64,000 bases of DNA from Streptosporangium lutulentum (GCF_030811455.1 NZ_JAUSQU010000001.1:2108001-2172000); one strand, 5' to 3'. Positions 41,656-51,608 are shown, counted from the stretch's first letter. Translations and numbers: made by a program. The notes: generated from the sequence alone by a model not told the origin.

Positions 41656-44600
41656 GTGCGGGTTGAGATGCTGGGGCCGTTGGAGGTTCGCGCCCAGGGC
41701 GGTGCCGCGGTGGGGGTGGCGGGTGCCCGGCTGCGGGCGCTGCTGATCGTGCTGGCGCTTGATCCGGGCCGGGTGGTCTCCATGACGCGACTGGTCGACG
41801 GGATCTGGGGTGAGCGCTCGCCCTCGGGGGCGGTGAACGCCGTGCAGGCGTTGGTCTCCCGGTTGCGCCGGGCGCTGCCACAGGCGCGCATCGAATCCCA
41901 TCCGGCCGGATACCGCCTGGTGATCGAGCCGGACGCGGTGGACGTGACGCGCTTTGAACGCCTGGTCGCGGCGGGACGGTCCGCGCTGGCCGCTGACCCC
42001 GCCGAGGCCGCGCGGATCCTGCGTGAGGCGCTGGCCCTGTGGCGCGGTCCGGCGTTGCTGGACGTGGCGGACGCGGAGTTCTTCGCCGCGCCGGTCGCCC
42101 GGCTTTCGGAACTGCGGCTGGCGGCGGTGGAGGACCGCGTGGAGGCGGACCTGCGGCTGGGACGCGGCGGTGAGCTGACCACCGAGCTGACGTCGCTGGT
42201 GGCCGAGCATCCGCTGCGTGAACGGCTGGTGGGGGCGTTGATGCGGGCGCTGTGCGCGGCCGGCAGGCCCGCCGAGGCGCTGGTCGTCTACGGGCGAGCG
42301 CGGGAGGCGCTCGCCGAGACGCTGGGCACCGGCCCGTCGCCGGAACTGTCCGCGCTGCACATCGCGGTGCTGCGAGGCGAGGTGGGCACCGCGGCGCGGC
42401 CGGCGTCCTCGGCCGAGGCGAAGGACGGGGCGAAGGCCGAGACGAACGACGGGACGAACGACGGGACGAACGACGGGACGAACGACGGGACGAACGACGG
42501 GACGAAGGCCGAGGCGAAAGAAGGGACGGAGGCGGAGGACGGGGCCGAGGCGAAGGACGGGACGGAGGCGGAGGAACGGCCGCGGACGAACCTACGCGCC
42601 GGGCTGACCAGCTTCGTCGGCAGGGACTCCGAGGTCGCCCAGGTCGGCAGGCTGATGGGCGAGTACCGCCTCACCACGCTCATCGGGCCGGGCGGGTCCG
42701 GAAAGACCCGGCTGGCAGGCGAGACGGCCCGTACGCTGCTCCAACAGGCGATCGACGGGGTGTGGCTGGTGGAGCTCGCCCAGATCGGCGACGGCGCCGA
42801 TGCGCCGCAGGCGGTGCTGGCCGCGCTGGGGATCCGGGAGCGGGCGCTGACCGGCCGGACGCCGGGGGGTGAGCCCGCCGACCGGCTCGTGGCCGCGCTG
42901 CGCACCCGGAGCATGGTGCTGGTGCTGGACAACTGCGAGCATCTGGTCGGCGCGGTCGCGGCGCTGGCCGAACGGTTGCTCGGCGAGTGCCCCCGGCTGC
43001 GGATCCTGGCGACGAGCCGGGAACCGCTCGGCATCGTCGGCGAGGCGCTGTGGCCGGTCGAGCCCCTGGGCCTGCCGCCACGGGACGCGGACGCCGCCCA
43101 GGCGAGGTCCTACGCCGCTGTCCGGCTGCTGAGCGACCGGGCGGGCGCCGCCAGCCCCGGGTTCGTGGTGAGCGAACGTACGGCGCCGGCCGTGGTGCGG
43201 ATCTGCCGGGCGTTGGACGGCATGCCGCTGGCCATCGAGCTGGCCGCGGCGCGGCTGCGCACGATGACCGCCGAGCAGCTGGCCGACCGGCTCGATGACC
43301 GGTTCCGGCTGCTCACCGGCGGCGGCCGGACGGTGCTGCCCCGGCACAGGACGTTGCGGGCGGTGGTGGACTGGAGCTGGGAGTTGCTGTCCGAGGAGGA
43401 GCGGGCGCTGTTGCGGCGGCTCGCGGTGTTCTCCGGCGGCGCGACGGCGGAGGCGGCCGAACGGGTGTGCGCGGACGGCGCCGTCCCGGCCGGCCAGGTG
43501 CGCGACCTGCTCGTCGCGCTGACCGACAAGTCCCTGCTGGTGGCCTCCGACGACGGGACACAGCGCTACCGGATGCTGGAGACGATCCGGGAGTACGGCC
43601 TGGAGCGGCTCGGCGAGGCCGGCGAGCGGGACCGGATCCGCCGGGAGCACGCCGCCTGCTTCGCCGAACTGGCGGAGACCGCCGATCCGCACCTGCGCCG
43701 CGCCGGGCAACCGCTCTGGCTCGGGCGGCTCGCCGCCGACCAGGACAACATCAACGCCGCCGTGCGCGGCGCCGTCGCGGCGGGCGACGCGCGGACCGCG
43801 ATCCGGCTGGTGGCGGCGGCCGGCTGGTACTGGTACCTCGACTGGGCGCTCAGCGGCCGCAAGGCGGAGGGTGCCGAGCTGGCCGCGGAGGCTCTGGCGA
43901 TGCCGGGCGCGGGCGACGACGAGGCGCGGGCGACGGCCCTGGCGACCGCCGTGCTGTTCGAGCTCAACGGGAACGGTGACGAGCGCCGGGCCGGGGAATG
44001 GTTCGCCGAGGCGCGACGGCTCGCCGACCGGGTGGAGCGCCGCCATCCGGTGCTGCGGCTCGTCGAGGCGCTCGGCCGGATGCCGTGGGACGACCGGACC
44101 GCTGAGGCGCCGCCGGTGGACGCGAGGGATCCCCTCACCGACGATGACCCGTGGGTGCGGGCGATGGCCCGGTTGAACCGCGCCCTCACGCTGGTCGGGG
44201 CCGGTCGCGGGCACGCCGAGGCGGAGGCCGGATTCGAGGCGGCCCTGGCGGAGTTCCGCGCTCTCGACGAGCGGTTGGGGATCTCGTTCTCCCTCACGTC
44301 GCTGGCCGATCTGGCCGAATGGCGTGGTGACCTGGCCGCGGCGGTCGACCGCTACGAGCAGGCCGTCGCCGTCGTCACCGAGGTGGTGCCCGGTGAGGAC
44401 GTGTGGCTGATGCGGCTGCGGCTGGCCCAGTTGCGATGGCTGCTCGGCGACACGGAGGGCAGCGCGGCGGCCATGGCCCGGGTCGAGCGGGACACCGAGC
44501 GGATCGGGCTGCCCGACGCGCTCGTCGCGGTGGCCTACGCCAAGGCCGAACTCGCCCGCTGGGCCGGTGAGCCGCGCTCGGCGCGGACACAACTGGCCCG

Positions 44601-45015
44601 CGCCGAGGCGCTGTCGCGGCACCTCACCGTCAACTGGCAGTTCCGCGCGATGGTCCTCGGCTCGCTGGGATATCTGGACGCGGGCGAGGGTGACCTGGAC
44701 GCGGCCCGCGACCACCACGCCGCCGCGCTCGACTGGGCGCTGCGCTCCAGGAGCGCACCGACGATCAGTCAGACGCTGGTGGGCGTCGCGGACCTGGCGC
44801 TGCACCGGGGCAGGCCTCACGAGGCCGCCCGGCTGCTGGCGGCGAGCGTCGCGGTGCGCGGCACACCGGAGCTGTCCCAGCCCGACGCGGCGCGGGTGCG
44901 GTCGGCGACATGGGCCGCACTCGGCGAGCGGGAGTTCGCCGAGGCGGCGCGGCGCGGACATGACGCGACCGTCGAGACGGTGAGCGAGATCGCCGCGGTC
45001 ACCCTCGGCGCCTGA
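41656..45015 (+). CDS. SARP-type regulator with BTAD and AAA (NB-ARC-like) domains
   Basis: This is a 1119-residue regulator of the AfsR/SARP large class. Residues 1-95 are an OmpR-like DNA-binding domain (MLGPLEVRAQGG, AVNAVQALVSRLRRAL), and 95-250 are the BTAD helices. A repeat-rich linker spans 255-310. The ATPase domain has Walker A LIGPGGSGKTRLA near 345 and Walker B MVLVLDNCEHL, and helical TPR-like repeats follow from about 650 to the end. Such proteins activate secondary-metabolite or stress genes in response to nucleotide state. There is no biosynthetic cluster in this window. The start is GTG 41656, and ATG 41668 is also possible. Confidence 0.92.
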   Translation: MRVEMLGPLEVRAQGGAAVGVAGARLRALLIVLALDPGRVVSMTRLVDGIWGERSPSGAVNAVQALVSRLRRALPQARIESHPAGYRLVIEPDAVDVTRFERLVAAGRSALAADPAEAARILREALALWRGPALLDVADAEFFAAPVARLSELRLAAVEDRVEADLRLGRGGELTTELTSLVAEHPLRERLVGALMRALCAAGRPAEALVVYGRAREALAETLGTGPSPELSALHIAVLRGEVGTAARPASSAEAKDGAKAETNDGTNDGTNDGTNDGTNDGTKAEAKEGTEAEDGAEAKDGTEAEERPRTNLRAGLTSFVGRDSEVAQVGRLMGEYRLTTLIGPGGSGKTRLAGETARTLLQQAIDGVWLVELAQIGDGADAPQAVLAALGIRERALTGRTPGGEPADRLVAALRTRSMVLVLDNCEHLVGAVAALAERLLGECPRLRILATSREPLGIVGEALWPVEPLGLPPRDADAAQARSYAAVRLLSDRAGAASPGFVVSERTAPAVVRICRALDGMPLAIELAAARLRTMTAEQLADRLDDRFRLLTGGGRTVLPRHRTLRAVVDWSWELLSEEERALLRRLAVFSGGATAEAAERVCADGAVPAGQVRDLLVALTDKSLLVASDDGTQRYRMLETIREYGLERLGEAGERDRIRREHAACFAELAETADPHLRRAGQPLWLGRLAADQDNINAAVRGAVAAGDARTAIRLVAAAGWYWYLDWALSGRKAEGAELAAEALAMPGAGDDEARATALATAVLFELNGNGDERRAGEWFAEARRLADRVERRHPVLRLVEALGRMPWDDRTAEAPPVDARDPLTDDDPWVRAMARLNRALTLVGAGRGHAEAEAGFEAALAEFRALDERLGISFSLTSLADLAEWRGDLAAAVDRYEQAVAVVTEVVPGEDVWLMRLRLAQLRWLLGDTEGSAAAMARVERDTERIGLPDALVAVAYAKAELARWAGEPRSARTQLARAEALSRHLTVNWQFRAMVLGSLGYLDAGEGDLDAARDHHAAALDWALRSRSAPTISQTLVGVADLALHRGRPHEAARLLAASVAVRGTPELSQPDAARVRSATWAALGEREFAEAARRGHDATVETVSEIAAVTLGA
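42441..42505 (+). repeat. Five 12-bp tandem repeats in the SARP linker
   Basis: The 12-base unit ACGAACGACGGG is repeated five times without change and encodes NDGT tetrapeptides. The flanking codons (AKDG, AEAKEG, EAEDG) are related, so the whole linker of about 55 residues probably grew by slippage. Confidence 0.95.
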
Positions 45016-45043
45016 CGCGCTCCCGCCGCCTTCGCCGGGGCGG

Positions 45044-45087
45044 GGGCCGCCGCCCGGCTGCCTCCGCGACGGGAAAGGCGGCGGCCC
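45044..45087. terminator. 11-bp hairpin between convergent genes
   Basis: GGGCCGCCGCC (45044-45054) pairs with GGCGGCGGCCC (45077-45087). It lies between the SARP gene and the S9 peptidase gene. Confidence 0.45.
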
Positions 45088-45130
45088 GGCTCGGATGGGA
45101 CACCGCCGGCGGTACCGAGGGCGGCGCGCC

Positions 45131-47347
45131 TCACATGAGGTGGCGGGCCAGGAAATCCCACCTGCGCCGGGCGACGTAGCGCTCGTAGCCGAAGAACATG
45201 TGCTCCGCACCGGGGACGATGAGCAGCTCGAAGTCCTTGTCGGCGGCGATCAGGCGATCGGCCAGCCGCAGCGTCAGGTGGGGGGAGACGTTGTCGTCCA
45301 GGCCGCCGTGGACCAGCAGCAGGTTCCCCTCCAGCCTGTCGGCGATGTCCACGTTGGAGGAACGGGCGTAGGTTTCCTCGTCGAACGGGCCGTCGTACGT
45401 CTCACCCCACCCCAGGTTGTAGTACCGGTTGTCGTGCGGGCCGGACTCGGAGACCCCCGTCTTGAAGACGCCGGGGAAGTCCAGCATCGCCCGGACGGCG
45501 GCGAATCCGCCCCCTGAGTGGCCGAAGATCCCCACCCGGTCGAGGTCCATCCACGGCCTCCCCTCCGCCAGTTGTTCCAGCGCCGCGACGTGGTCGGCGA
45601 GGCCGCCCGCGTCCGCCAGCCGCCGGTAGGAGGCGTCGTGGAACGCCTTGCTCCGCCCGGGGGTGCCCCGGCCGTCAACGGCCATCACGACGAACCCGAG
45701 CGCGGCCGCCGCCTCGGCGTCGTGGCCGAAGAACCCGGGATCGAAGGACGGGCTCACCCGGTTGACCTGCGGGCCGGGGTAGGGGTGGTCGAGGACCGGG
45801 TAGCGCCGGTCGGGATCGAATCCGTGCGGGCGGTACAGCACGCCGTAGATGTCGGTCCGGCCGTCGGCCGCCTTGACACGGAACCGTTCGGGGGGAGTCC
45901 AGCCGGTCGCGGTGAGCCGGGTGATGTCGGCGCGCTCCAGCTCGACGATCACGCGCCCGTCCCATCCGCGTACGGTGGCCCACGGCGGAGAGTCGGTGGT
46001 GGAGGCCGAGTCGATGAAGTACTCCCCGTTCTCCGGCACGACGACGACGTGGTCCAGGTCGTCGTCGGTGACCCGCGCGAAGCCGGAACCGTCCAGCCCG
46101 GCCCGGCACACCGACCGGCGGTACGGATCAGAGGCGACCAGCCCCGAGGCGACGAAGTACACCACCCGCCGCGCCTCGTCGACACGCAGGATCTCCTGCA
46201 CCGCCCACTGCCCCGAGGTCACCTGCCCGCGCGGCTCACCGGAGCGCGCGTCGTACAGGTAGAGGTGCCCCCACCCGTCACGCTGGGAGTACCACAGCAG
46301 TTCCCGCCCGCCGGACAGAACCCTGACCATGGGCCGCTGCGCCGGCTGCTGGGACGGCTCCACCCGGGTGTCCCCGGTCTCGGTCAGCACGGTCGTCACC
46401 TCCCCGGTGCCGGGATCGAGCCGGTGCAGCCGGAGGGTGCGCACGTCGCGCGGCCGGCTCAGGTAGTAGACCGCCGAGCCGTCCTCCGCCCACCACGCCC
46501 ACCTCGTGAAGATCGGCGACATCACCGGCATCGCCTGCGGTTCCGCCCGCGCCGGTACGGCCGTGCCCTCGGCGACGTCGAGCACGACGAGCTCGGCGAG
46601 CGGCAGCCGGTCGTCCCCGGGGAACGGCTGCCGCTGTGTCAGCAGCGCGGGCGCGCCGCCGTCGTCCGGCATGGACTCCACCAGATGCGTCCGCCGGACT
46701 CCGCGCTGATCGGTCCGGTGTGTCAGCACGCGCGTCGAATCGGGCGACCACGACACGGCGGGCGGCGCGTGCGGAAGCCCGGCCTTTTTCAGCATGCCGG
46801 AATACATGAAGAAGTCCGGGCCCGCCCCGTAGTCGCGGTCCGCGTCGCCGTCGGAGGTCAGGGCCCACTCCCGGCCGTCCTCCGCCGAGCGTGCCCAGAG
46901 GTCGTGGCCGCGGCGGAACACCACGAACCTCCGGTCCGGTGACGGGACCTCGAGCGGGTGGCGGGGCGGGCCGCCCGCGGCCTTCTCGCACGCGCCGCCG
47001 TCCAGCCCGCACCGCCAGTGCGCGCCGAAGGCGTCGAACTCGACCGCGTCGCCGGTCAGTTCGACGGCGCCGAACGGCAGCGCCGCCGCGTCCACGTCGT
47101 GTCCCGAGGCCGCCGCCAGGGCGGCCGCGACCATCTCCCGGTCGAACGCCGGCTCGCGGGTGCCCGCCGCCGGGTCGACGAGGACGAACCTCCTTCCGGC
47201 GGAGGTGTCCACCGCGTACCAGAAGCGGGCGCCCCCGTCGATCCAGTGAGGATTGATCTTGTCCCCGAGGACGAGTTCGTGGCGGTTGTGCCGCAGCAAC
47301 CGCTCGGCGGTCCGGCAGGCCGCGGCGTCGAGTCGTGTCGTCTTCAT
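45131..47347 (-). CDS. S9 family peptidase (dipeptidyl-peptidase IV type)
   Basis: This is a 738-residue protein. Residues 60-480 form the beta-propeller DPPIV N-terminal domain (repeated WSPDSTRVL, WWAEDGSAVYYLSRPRD, LWYSQRDGWGHLYLYD). The C-terminal 250 residues are the alpha/beta hydrolase with GIFGHSGGGFAA (nucleophile Ser), HGGLDDNVSPH (Asp) and PGAEHMFFGY (His). It has no signal peptide and is probably cytosolic. It should remove dipeptides from peptide N-termini. The ATG at 47347 is followed by MKTTRLDAAACRTAERLLRHN. Confidence 0.92.
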   Translation of the reverse strand: MKTTRLDAAACRTAERLLRHNRHELVLGDKINPHWIDGGARFWYAVDTSAGRRFVLVDPAAGTREPAFDREMVAAALAAASGHDVDAAALPFGAVELTGDAVEFDAFGAHWRCGLDGGACEKAAGGPPRHPLEVPSPDRRFVVFRRGHDLWARSAEDGREWALTSDGDADRDYGAGPDFFMYSGMLKKAGLPHAPPAVSWSPDSTRVLTHRTDQRGVRRTHLVESMPDDGGAPALLTQRQPFPGDDRLPLAELVVLDVAEGTAVPARAEPQAMPVMSPIFTRWAWWAEDGSAVYYLSRPRDVRTLRLHRLDPGTGEVTTVLTETGDTRVEPSQQPAQRPMVRVLSGGRELLWYSQRDGWGHLYLYDARSGEPRGQVTSGQWAVQEILRVDEARRVVYFVASGLVASDPYRRSVCRAGLDGSGFARVTDDDLDHVVVVPENGEYFIDSASTTDSPPWATVRGWDGRVIVELERADITRLTATGWTPPERFRVKAADGRTDIYGVLYRPHGFDPDRRYPVLDHPYPGPQVNRVSPSFDPGFFGHDAEAAAALGFVVMAVDGRGTPGRSKAFHDASYRRLADAGGLADHVAALEQLAEGRPWMDLDRVGIFGHSGGGFAAVRAMLDFPGVFKTGVSESGPHDNRYYNLGWGETYDGPFDEETYARSSNVDIADRLEGNLLLVHGGLDDNVSPHLTLRLADRLIAADKDFELLIVPGAEHMFFGYERYVARRRWDFLARHLM

Positions 47348-47589
47348 GAGGTGTCTTTCCTGTCATCCGCGATGGGCGTCGACGGCCTGTCCTGGCCTGG
47401 CCCGGTGGTCTTCCAGGACTGTCGCGGAGCACGCTGACGGCTGTTTGAGCGCGCGCTGACAGATCGCTGATACGGCCCCGCCCTTTCCGTACACGGACGA
47501 GAGGTGAGAGCCCGCGGATGCGCGGCCGGGGCTTGGCCGACGACCGGCTCACCCGGGTCTACGAGCGCCTTGTCGCCGAGCGCACCCGC

Positions 47590-48231
47590 TCAGGTGCCGC
47601 CGGCCGGCGGGGACCCGGCGAAGGCGCCCGCGGACGCGGCGAGGGCCGCGGTCCTGGCCGCATGGTCGGGAAGGTCCGGGTCGGGGGGCGTACGGAGAAG
47701 CACCAGCTGGTGGTACAGCGGCGCGGTGGCGGCGATGAGCAGTCGCCGCGCGTCGGTGTGCGGCGGGAGCTCGCCGCGCCGAACGGCTCGGCTGACGATG
47801 ACCTCGCAGCGGGCGTACCGGTCCTCCCAGAGCCGTCGCACGCTGCGGGCGGCTTCTTCGGAGCGGAACGAGGCGGCGATCAGGGCTGCGACGATCGGCG
47901 GCCGCGCGGTCAGGGCCGCCTGGCTTTCGTGGTTCAGCGCCGCCAGGTCGCCCCGCAGGGAGCCGGTGTCCTGGGGTTGCCAGTCGTCGTCGCTCGCCGC
48001 TTCGAAGACGTCGGCGAGCAGGCCGCCGACATCCCGCCAGCGCCGGTACACCGTGGCGCGATGCACGCCCGCACGGGCCGCGACGGCGTCCAAGGTGAGC
48101 TCGTCGTAGCCGCGCTCCCCGAGCTCGTCGCGGACCGCGTCGAGAACCCGCGCGCGGATGTGGCCGGTACGGCCACCCGGCCGGCGCCGGGGCGGCGGGC
48201 TGCCCTCCGGCGGTGGAACCGCGGGAGTCAT
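47590..48231 (-). CDS. TetR family transcriptional regulator
   Basis: This is a 213-residue regulator. After a Pro/Arg-rich start, the helix-turn-helix (LDAVRDELGERGYDELTLDAVAARAGVHRATVYRRW) lies at about 30-65, and the C-terminal domain is of the TetR_C_16-like kind. It is divergent from an O-acetyltransferase gene 223 bases away and could repress it. The 241 bases between this gene and the S9 peptidase gene hold no supported feature beyond the peptidase promoter region. Confidence 0.88.
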   Translation of the reverse strand: MTPAVPPPEGSPPPRRRPGGRTGHIRARVLDAVRDELGERGYDELTLDAVAARAGVHRATVYRRWRDVGGLLADVFEAASDDDWQPQDTGSLRGDLAALNHESQAALTARPPIVAALIAASFRSEEAARSVRRLWEDRYARCEVIVSRAVRRGELPPHTDARRLLIAATAPLYHQLVLLRTPPDPDLPDHAARTAALAASAGAFAGSPPAGGT

Positions 48232-48454
48232 CGCTTGGAATCCGGTTGCTCAGCGGACGGCGTCATGACAGCATCTTAATGTATTACTTGTCGCGTTAGT
48301 AGAGACATCGATGGTGTTCCCCAGGTCGTGCGGCCTTTGACGGCCGCCTCGCCCTCGAATGCCTCGGAGCGTCCGCATGCCCGCTGCCAGGTCCCGACGT
48401 CGTGCGAGGACCGTGAGTACCTGCCGTCCGCAGGAGTCTGAGAGGAAACGGTCC

Positions 48455-49111
48455 ATGAGGCCCCACGTTCCCGCCGACCCGACCGTGGTGCATCCCATGC
48501 CCGGACAGCCGCGGGTGGTGCTGCTCCGGCCGCTGGTCACGTCCCCGCTGATCGAGGTCGGGGAATACTCCTACTACGACGACCCGGACGATCCGACCGC
48601 GTTCGAGACGCGCAACGTGCTCTACCACTACGGGCCGGAGAAACTGATCATCGGCAGGTTCTGCGCACTGGGCACGGGAGTGCGGTTCATCATGAACGGC
48701 GCCAATCACCGGATGGACGGCCCCTCGACCTTCCCCTTCCCCACCCTGGGCGGCTCATGGGCCGAACACTTCGACCTGCTCACCGGCCTGCCGAACCGCG
48801 GGGACACCGTCGTCGGCCACGACGTCTGGTTCGGTTACGGCGCGACGGTGATGCCGGGCGTCCGGATCGGACACGGCGCGATCATCGGCTCCGGTGCCGT
48901 CGTCACCTCGGACGTGCCCGACTACGGGATCGTGGGCGGCAACCCGGCCCGGCTCATCCGCACCCGCTACAGCGACGAGGACGTCGCCCGGCTGCTGGCG
49001 GTGGCCTGGTGGGACTGGCCCCCGGAGTACATCACCGAGCACGTGCGGACGATCATGTCGGGCGGCGTCGCCGACCTGGAGGCCGCCGCCCCGGGCGCCC
49101 GCCGCGCGTGA
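48455..49111 (+). CDS. CatB/Vat-type xenobiotic O-acetyltransferase
   Basis: This is a 218-residue left-handed beta-helix acetyltransferase. FIMNGANHRMDG carries the catalytic His, WFGYGATVMPGVRIGHGAIIGSGAVVT is the hexapeptide-repeat block, and YGIVGGNPARLIRTRYSDE the CoA-side loop. This is the pattern of streptogramin A (Vat) and chloramphenicol (CatB) acetyltransferases, although many homologues act on other substrates. The ATG at 48455 follows AGAGGA by 8 bases. A divergent TetR gene suggests induction by a compound. Confidence 0.88.
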   Translation: MRPHVPADPTVVHPMPGQPRVVLLRPLVTSPLIEVGEYSYYDDPDDPTAFETRNVLYHYGPEKLIIGRFCALGTGVRFIMNGANHRMDGPSTFPFPTLGGSWAEHFDLLTGLPNRGDTVVGHDVWFGYGATVMPGVRIGHGAIIGSGAVVTSDVPDYGIVGGNPARLIRTRYSDEDVARLLAVAWWDWPPEYITEHVRTIMSGGVADLEAAAPGARRA

Positions 49112-49181
49112 CGCGGGCACAGGACGTCCGTGCCCGCGGTCCGGTCACGCGGACCGCGACCACCGAACGATCACGCCGTCG

Positions 49182-50030
49182 TCAACCGTGCCATACGCCG
49201 GCCACGCGTTCGGCCGCCTCGGCCGCCTGGGCGCGGCCGGCGCGGGCGACGGCCGCCCGACGGGCCGGATCGAGTATGGTCCGCAGGCTCGACCCCATCA
49301 GCCGCTGGGCGTCCGCGTCCGGGGAGATCATCGCGATCCGCGCGTCCGGCCCCAGTGCGGAGACCTGGTCCGCCACGCCGGGCATCGGCCCGCCTCCGCG
49401 TGTCACCGGCGCCAGCACCACCACCCGCTCGTGGCCCGCCGCCAGATCCATGTTCGCCGCCGAACGCATCCCGCCGTCGATGTGGCGACGGCCGTTGACG
49501 GTCGCGGGAGGCCGGACCCCGGGGGTCGCGGCGCTGGCCGCCACCGCGTCCACCAGCTCGACGCCGCTCGCCGAGTCGAACGTCACGAACTCTCCCGACT
49601 CCGCGTCCACGGCGGTGATGACCAGTCTGCGCTCCGGCCACGGGTGGGCACCCCCGATCCACCGGACGATCTGTGCCCGCCGTTCGGCCTCCGGCGGGGT
49701 CCTGGCGGCGAGTGCCATCCTGCCCATCCGGGCCCGGAACTCCGCCGGATCGCCCGTCCGGATCGTGGCCCACACCAGCCGGGACAGATAAAAAGGGGGA
49801 ATGCGAGGCCGCGTCTCCTCTCCGGGCGGCTTCAGCTGGGCCGCGTACCGCAGCTCCAGGTCGAGGCCCGCCAGGAGTTGCGCGCTCACGACGGCTCCGG
49901 CGGAGGTTCCGACGACGAGGTCAGCCTGCCCCAGGTCGACGCCCGACTCGGCCAGACCGGTGACCATGCCCAGTCCCCAGGCGATTCCGGCGATGCCTCC
50001 GCCACCCAGCACCAGGGCCCTGCTCGCCAT
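49182..50030 (-). CDS. Patatin-like phospholipase
   Basis: This is a 282-residue protein. The glycine-rich oxyanion loop LVLGGGGIAGIAWG (6-19), the nucleophile elbow VGTSAGAV and the catalytic Asp in HIDGGMRS form the Ser-Asp dyad of patatins. There is no signal peptide or membrane segment, so it is probably a cytosolic or peripheral lipid acyl hydrolase. The ATG at 50030 was chosen because GGAGGAGG lies 6 bases upstream. Other in-frame ATGs exist at 50051 and 50075. Confidence 0.9.
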   Translation of the reverse strand: MASRALVLGGGGIAGIAWGLGMVTGLAESGVDLGQADLVVGTSAGAVVSAQLLAGLDLELRYAAQLKPPGEETRPRIPPFYLSRLVWATIRTGDPAEFRARMGRMALAARTPPEAERRAQIVRWIGGAHPWPERRLVITAVDAESGEFVTFDSASGVELVDAVAASAATPGVRPPATVNGRRHIDGGMRSAANMDLAAGHERVVVLAPVTRGGGPMPGVADQVSALGPDARIAMISPDADAQRLMGSSLRTILDPARRAAVARAGRAQAAEAAERVAGVWHG

Positions 50031-50147
50031 CGCCGCCTCCTCCGATGTCATCGAATGCGCGTCTTCATTGTGCATCGACCGGTGAGGGCCGCGGGCGCGG
50101 TCGTCCATGACATTCGGCGACGACCTCTCGCTGTCGCTCGCGGTGGA

Positions 50148-51608
50148 TCAGTCCATCAGCCCGAGCTGCCCGGCGGCCCGGATGGCCAGCCAGACCTCGG
50201 CGAAGGCCGTGGTGGACGACAGATCCCTGCCGGTCAGCTCGGCGAACCGGCGCAGCCGGTAGGCCAGGGTGTTGGGGTGGACGTGCAAGACGGCCGCGGC
50301 GTCCTCGGCCCGGCGGTCGCGCTCCATCCAGACGCGGACCGAGAACAACAGGCGGGAACCCCGCTCGGAGTCGTAGCGCAGCACCTCGCCCAGCACGTTC
50401 TCGACCAGGGCGGTCAGCACCCAGGGGTCGTCGGGCAGCCAGCGGCCGGTCGTGTCGTCGCCGTAGTGGACCAGCGGGCGGCCGAACTCGGCCGCCCGCG
50501 TCGCCGCCCACACCGCCTCGCGCTGGGCCACCCGCGTCGACTCGCCGGGTGGGAACGGGCGGCTGACCCCCGCGGCGATCCCGGGCAGGGCGGCGACGAC
50601 CGCACCGGCCTCGGGCGCGCAGAGCACGTAACGGTCCTCGCCGCGGCGCAGCATCAGATGGGGCTGGTCGTCGAGCGCGCGGCGCAGGGCGTCGTCGGAC
50701 ACCCCCCGCGCCACCAGCAGTACGGTCTCGGCCTCGACGTTCAGCCCCATCCTGATCAGCCGGCGCCGGGCGGTGGACAGGTCGAGGACGTCCTGCAGCA
50801 GTTCGGCGAGTGTTTCCGCGCCCTCGCGGCGCAGCGTCTCGCGCTCGTGCCTGGCCCTGGCGAGCTGGAGGGCCGCAACCGTGGCGATGTGCTGCGCCAC
50901 GGCCAGGCCGGCGGGACGTGCGCCCCCGCGCTCGAAGGCGACCAGGAACCCGGCCGGTCCGCCGGGCGCGGGGACGGGCAGGACAAAGCCCCCGGGGATG
51001 GTCGGCGGGGCGTCGGGCTCCGAGGGCAGCACGGCGAGGTCGGGAGGCACCGGCACGCCCGCGAGCAGCGGGCGGCCCTGCGGGGTGCACAGGAACACCG
51101 CGTACCCGCTCAACCTCTCCAGCCGGTGGAACAGCGTCACGGTGTCGAGATCCTCGGCCGCCAGCCAGCGCAGCGCGCCGAACACCTGCAGTTGCGCGCC
51201 GAGCCGCTGCGCGGCGTCCTCCTGCACGGCCGCCGCCACCTCCTGGGCGACCGCGATGAACGGCACGGCCAGCGGAACCTCCAGAACCGGTATCCCCCGC
51301 TCCCGCGCCGCCACCAGGAACGCGCGGTGCAGCGGCGGCACGTGCAGCTGGGCCGACAGGGCCAGGGCGGCGACCCCGGCGTCGTCGAGCCGCTCCAGAT
51401 AGGCCCGCTGGCGGGCGGCCGTACGGGGGACGGCGAGCCCGGTCGTCATGATCACTTCGGCGCCCAGCAGCCAGGGGGTGGGATCCTCCAGCTCGCTCAC
51501 ATGGGCCCAGGAGACCGACCGGGACAGGCCCGCCTCACCGGCCAGGAGGCGTAGCTGGAGCGCGGGGAAGGACAGGAGATCTTCCACGGTGAGTTTGTGG
51601 CTGTCCAC
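50148..51608 (-). CDS. PucR family transcriptional regulator
   Basis: This is a 486-residue regulator. The N-terminal PucR domain runs over 1-120 (KLTVEDLLSFPALQLRLLAG, VSWAHVSELEDPTPWL). A central degenerate GGDEF-like domain lies at about 260-390. The C-terminal HTH_30 is AAAVLHVHPNTLAYRLRRFAELTGRDL. PucR-type proteins commonly control purine, ureide and amine catabolism. It is divergent from the agmatinase/NCS1/cyclase operon, 150 bases away, and is its likely activator. The start is uncertain: GTG 51608 fits, and a TTG at 51641 would add 11 residues. Confidence 0.9.
   Translation of the reverse strand: MDSHKLTVEDLLSFPALQLRLLAGEAGLSRSVSWAHVSELEDPTPWLLGAEVIMTTGLAVPRTAARQRAYLERLDDAGVAALALSAQLHVPPLHRAFLVAARERGIPVLEVPLAVPFIAVAQEVAAAVQEDAAQRLGAQLQVFGALRWLAAEDLDTVTLFHRLERLSGYAVFLCTPQGRPLLAGVPVPPDLAVLPSEPDAPPTIPGGFVLPVPAPGGPAGFLVAFERGGARPAGLAVAQHIATVAALQLARARHERETLRREGAETLAELLQDVLDLSTARRRLIRMGLNVEAETVLLVARGVSDDALRRALDDQPHLMLRRGEDRYVLCAPEAGAVVAALPGIAAGVSRPFPPGESTRVAQREAVWAATRAAEFGRPLVHYGDDTTGRWLPDDPWVLTALVENVLGEVLRYDSERGSRLLFSVRVWMERDRRAEDAAAVLHVHPNTLAYRLRRFAELTGRDLSSTTAFAEVWLAIRAAGQLGLMD

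Noticed and set aside
41656-45015. Secondary-metabolite gene cluster around the SARP regulator
   Set aside because: No polyketide, peptide, terpene or RiPP biosynthetic genes lie on either side in the window.
42592-45210. 872-residue minus-strand ORF
   Set aside because: It is antisense to the SARP gene. That gene has clear domains and codon bias, and the ORF has none.
48894-51554. 886-residue plus-strand ORF
   Set aside because: It runs through the acetyltransferase, patatin and PucR genes in wrong frames, with no family features.
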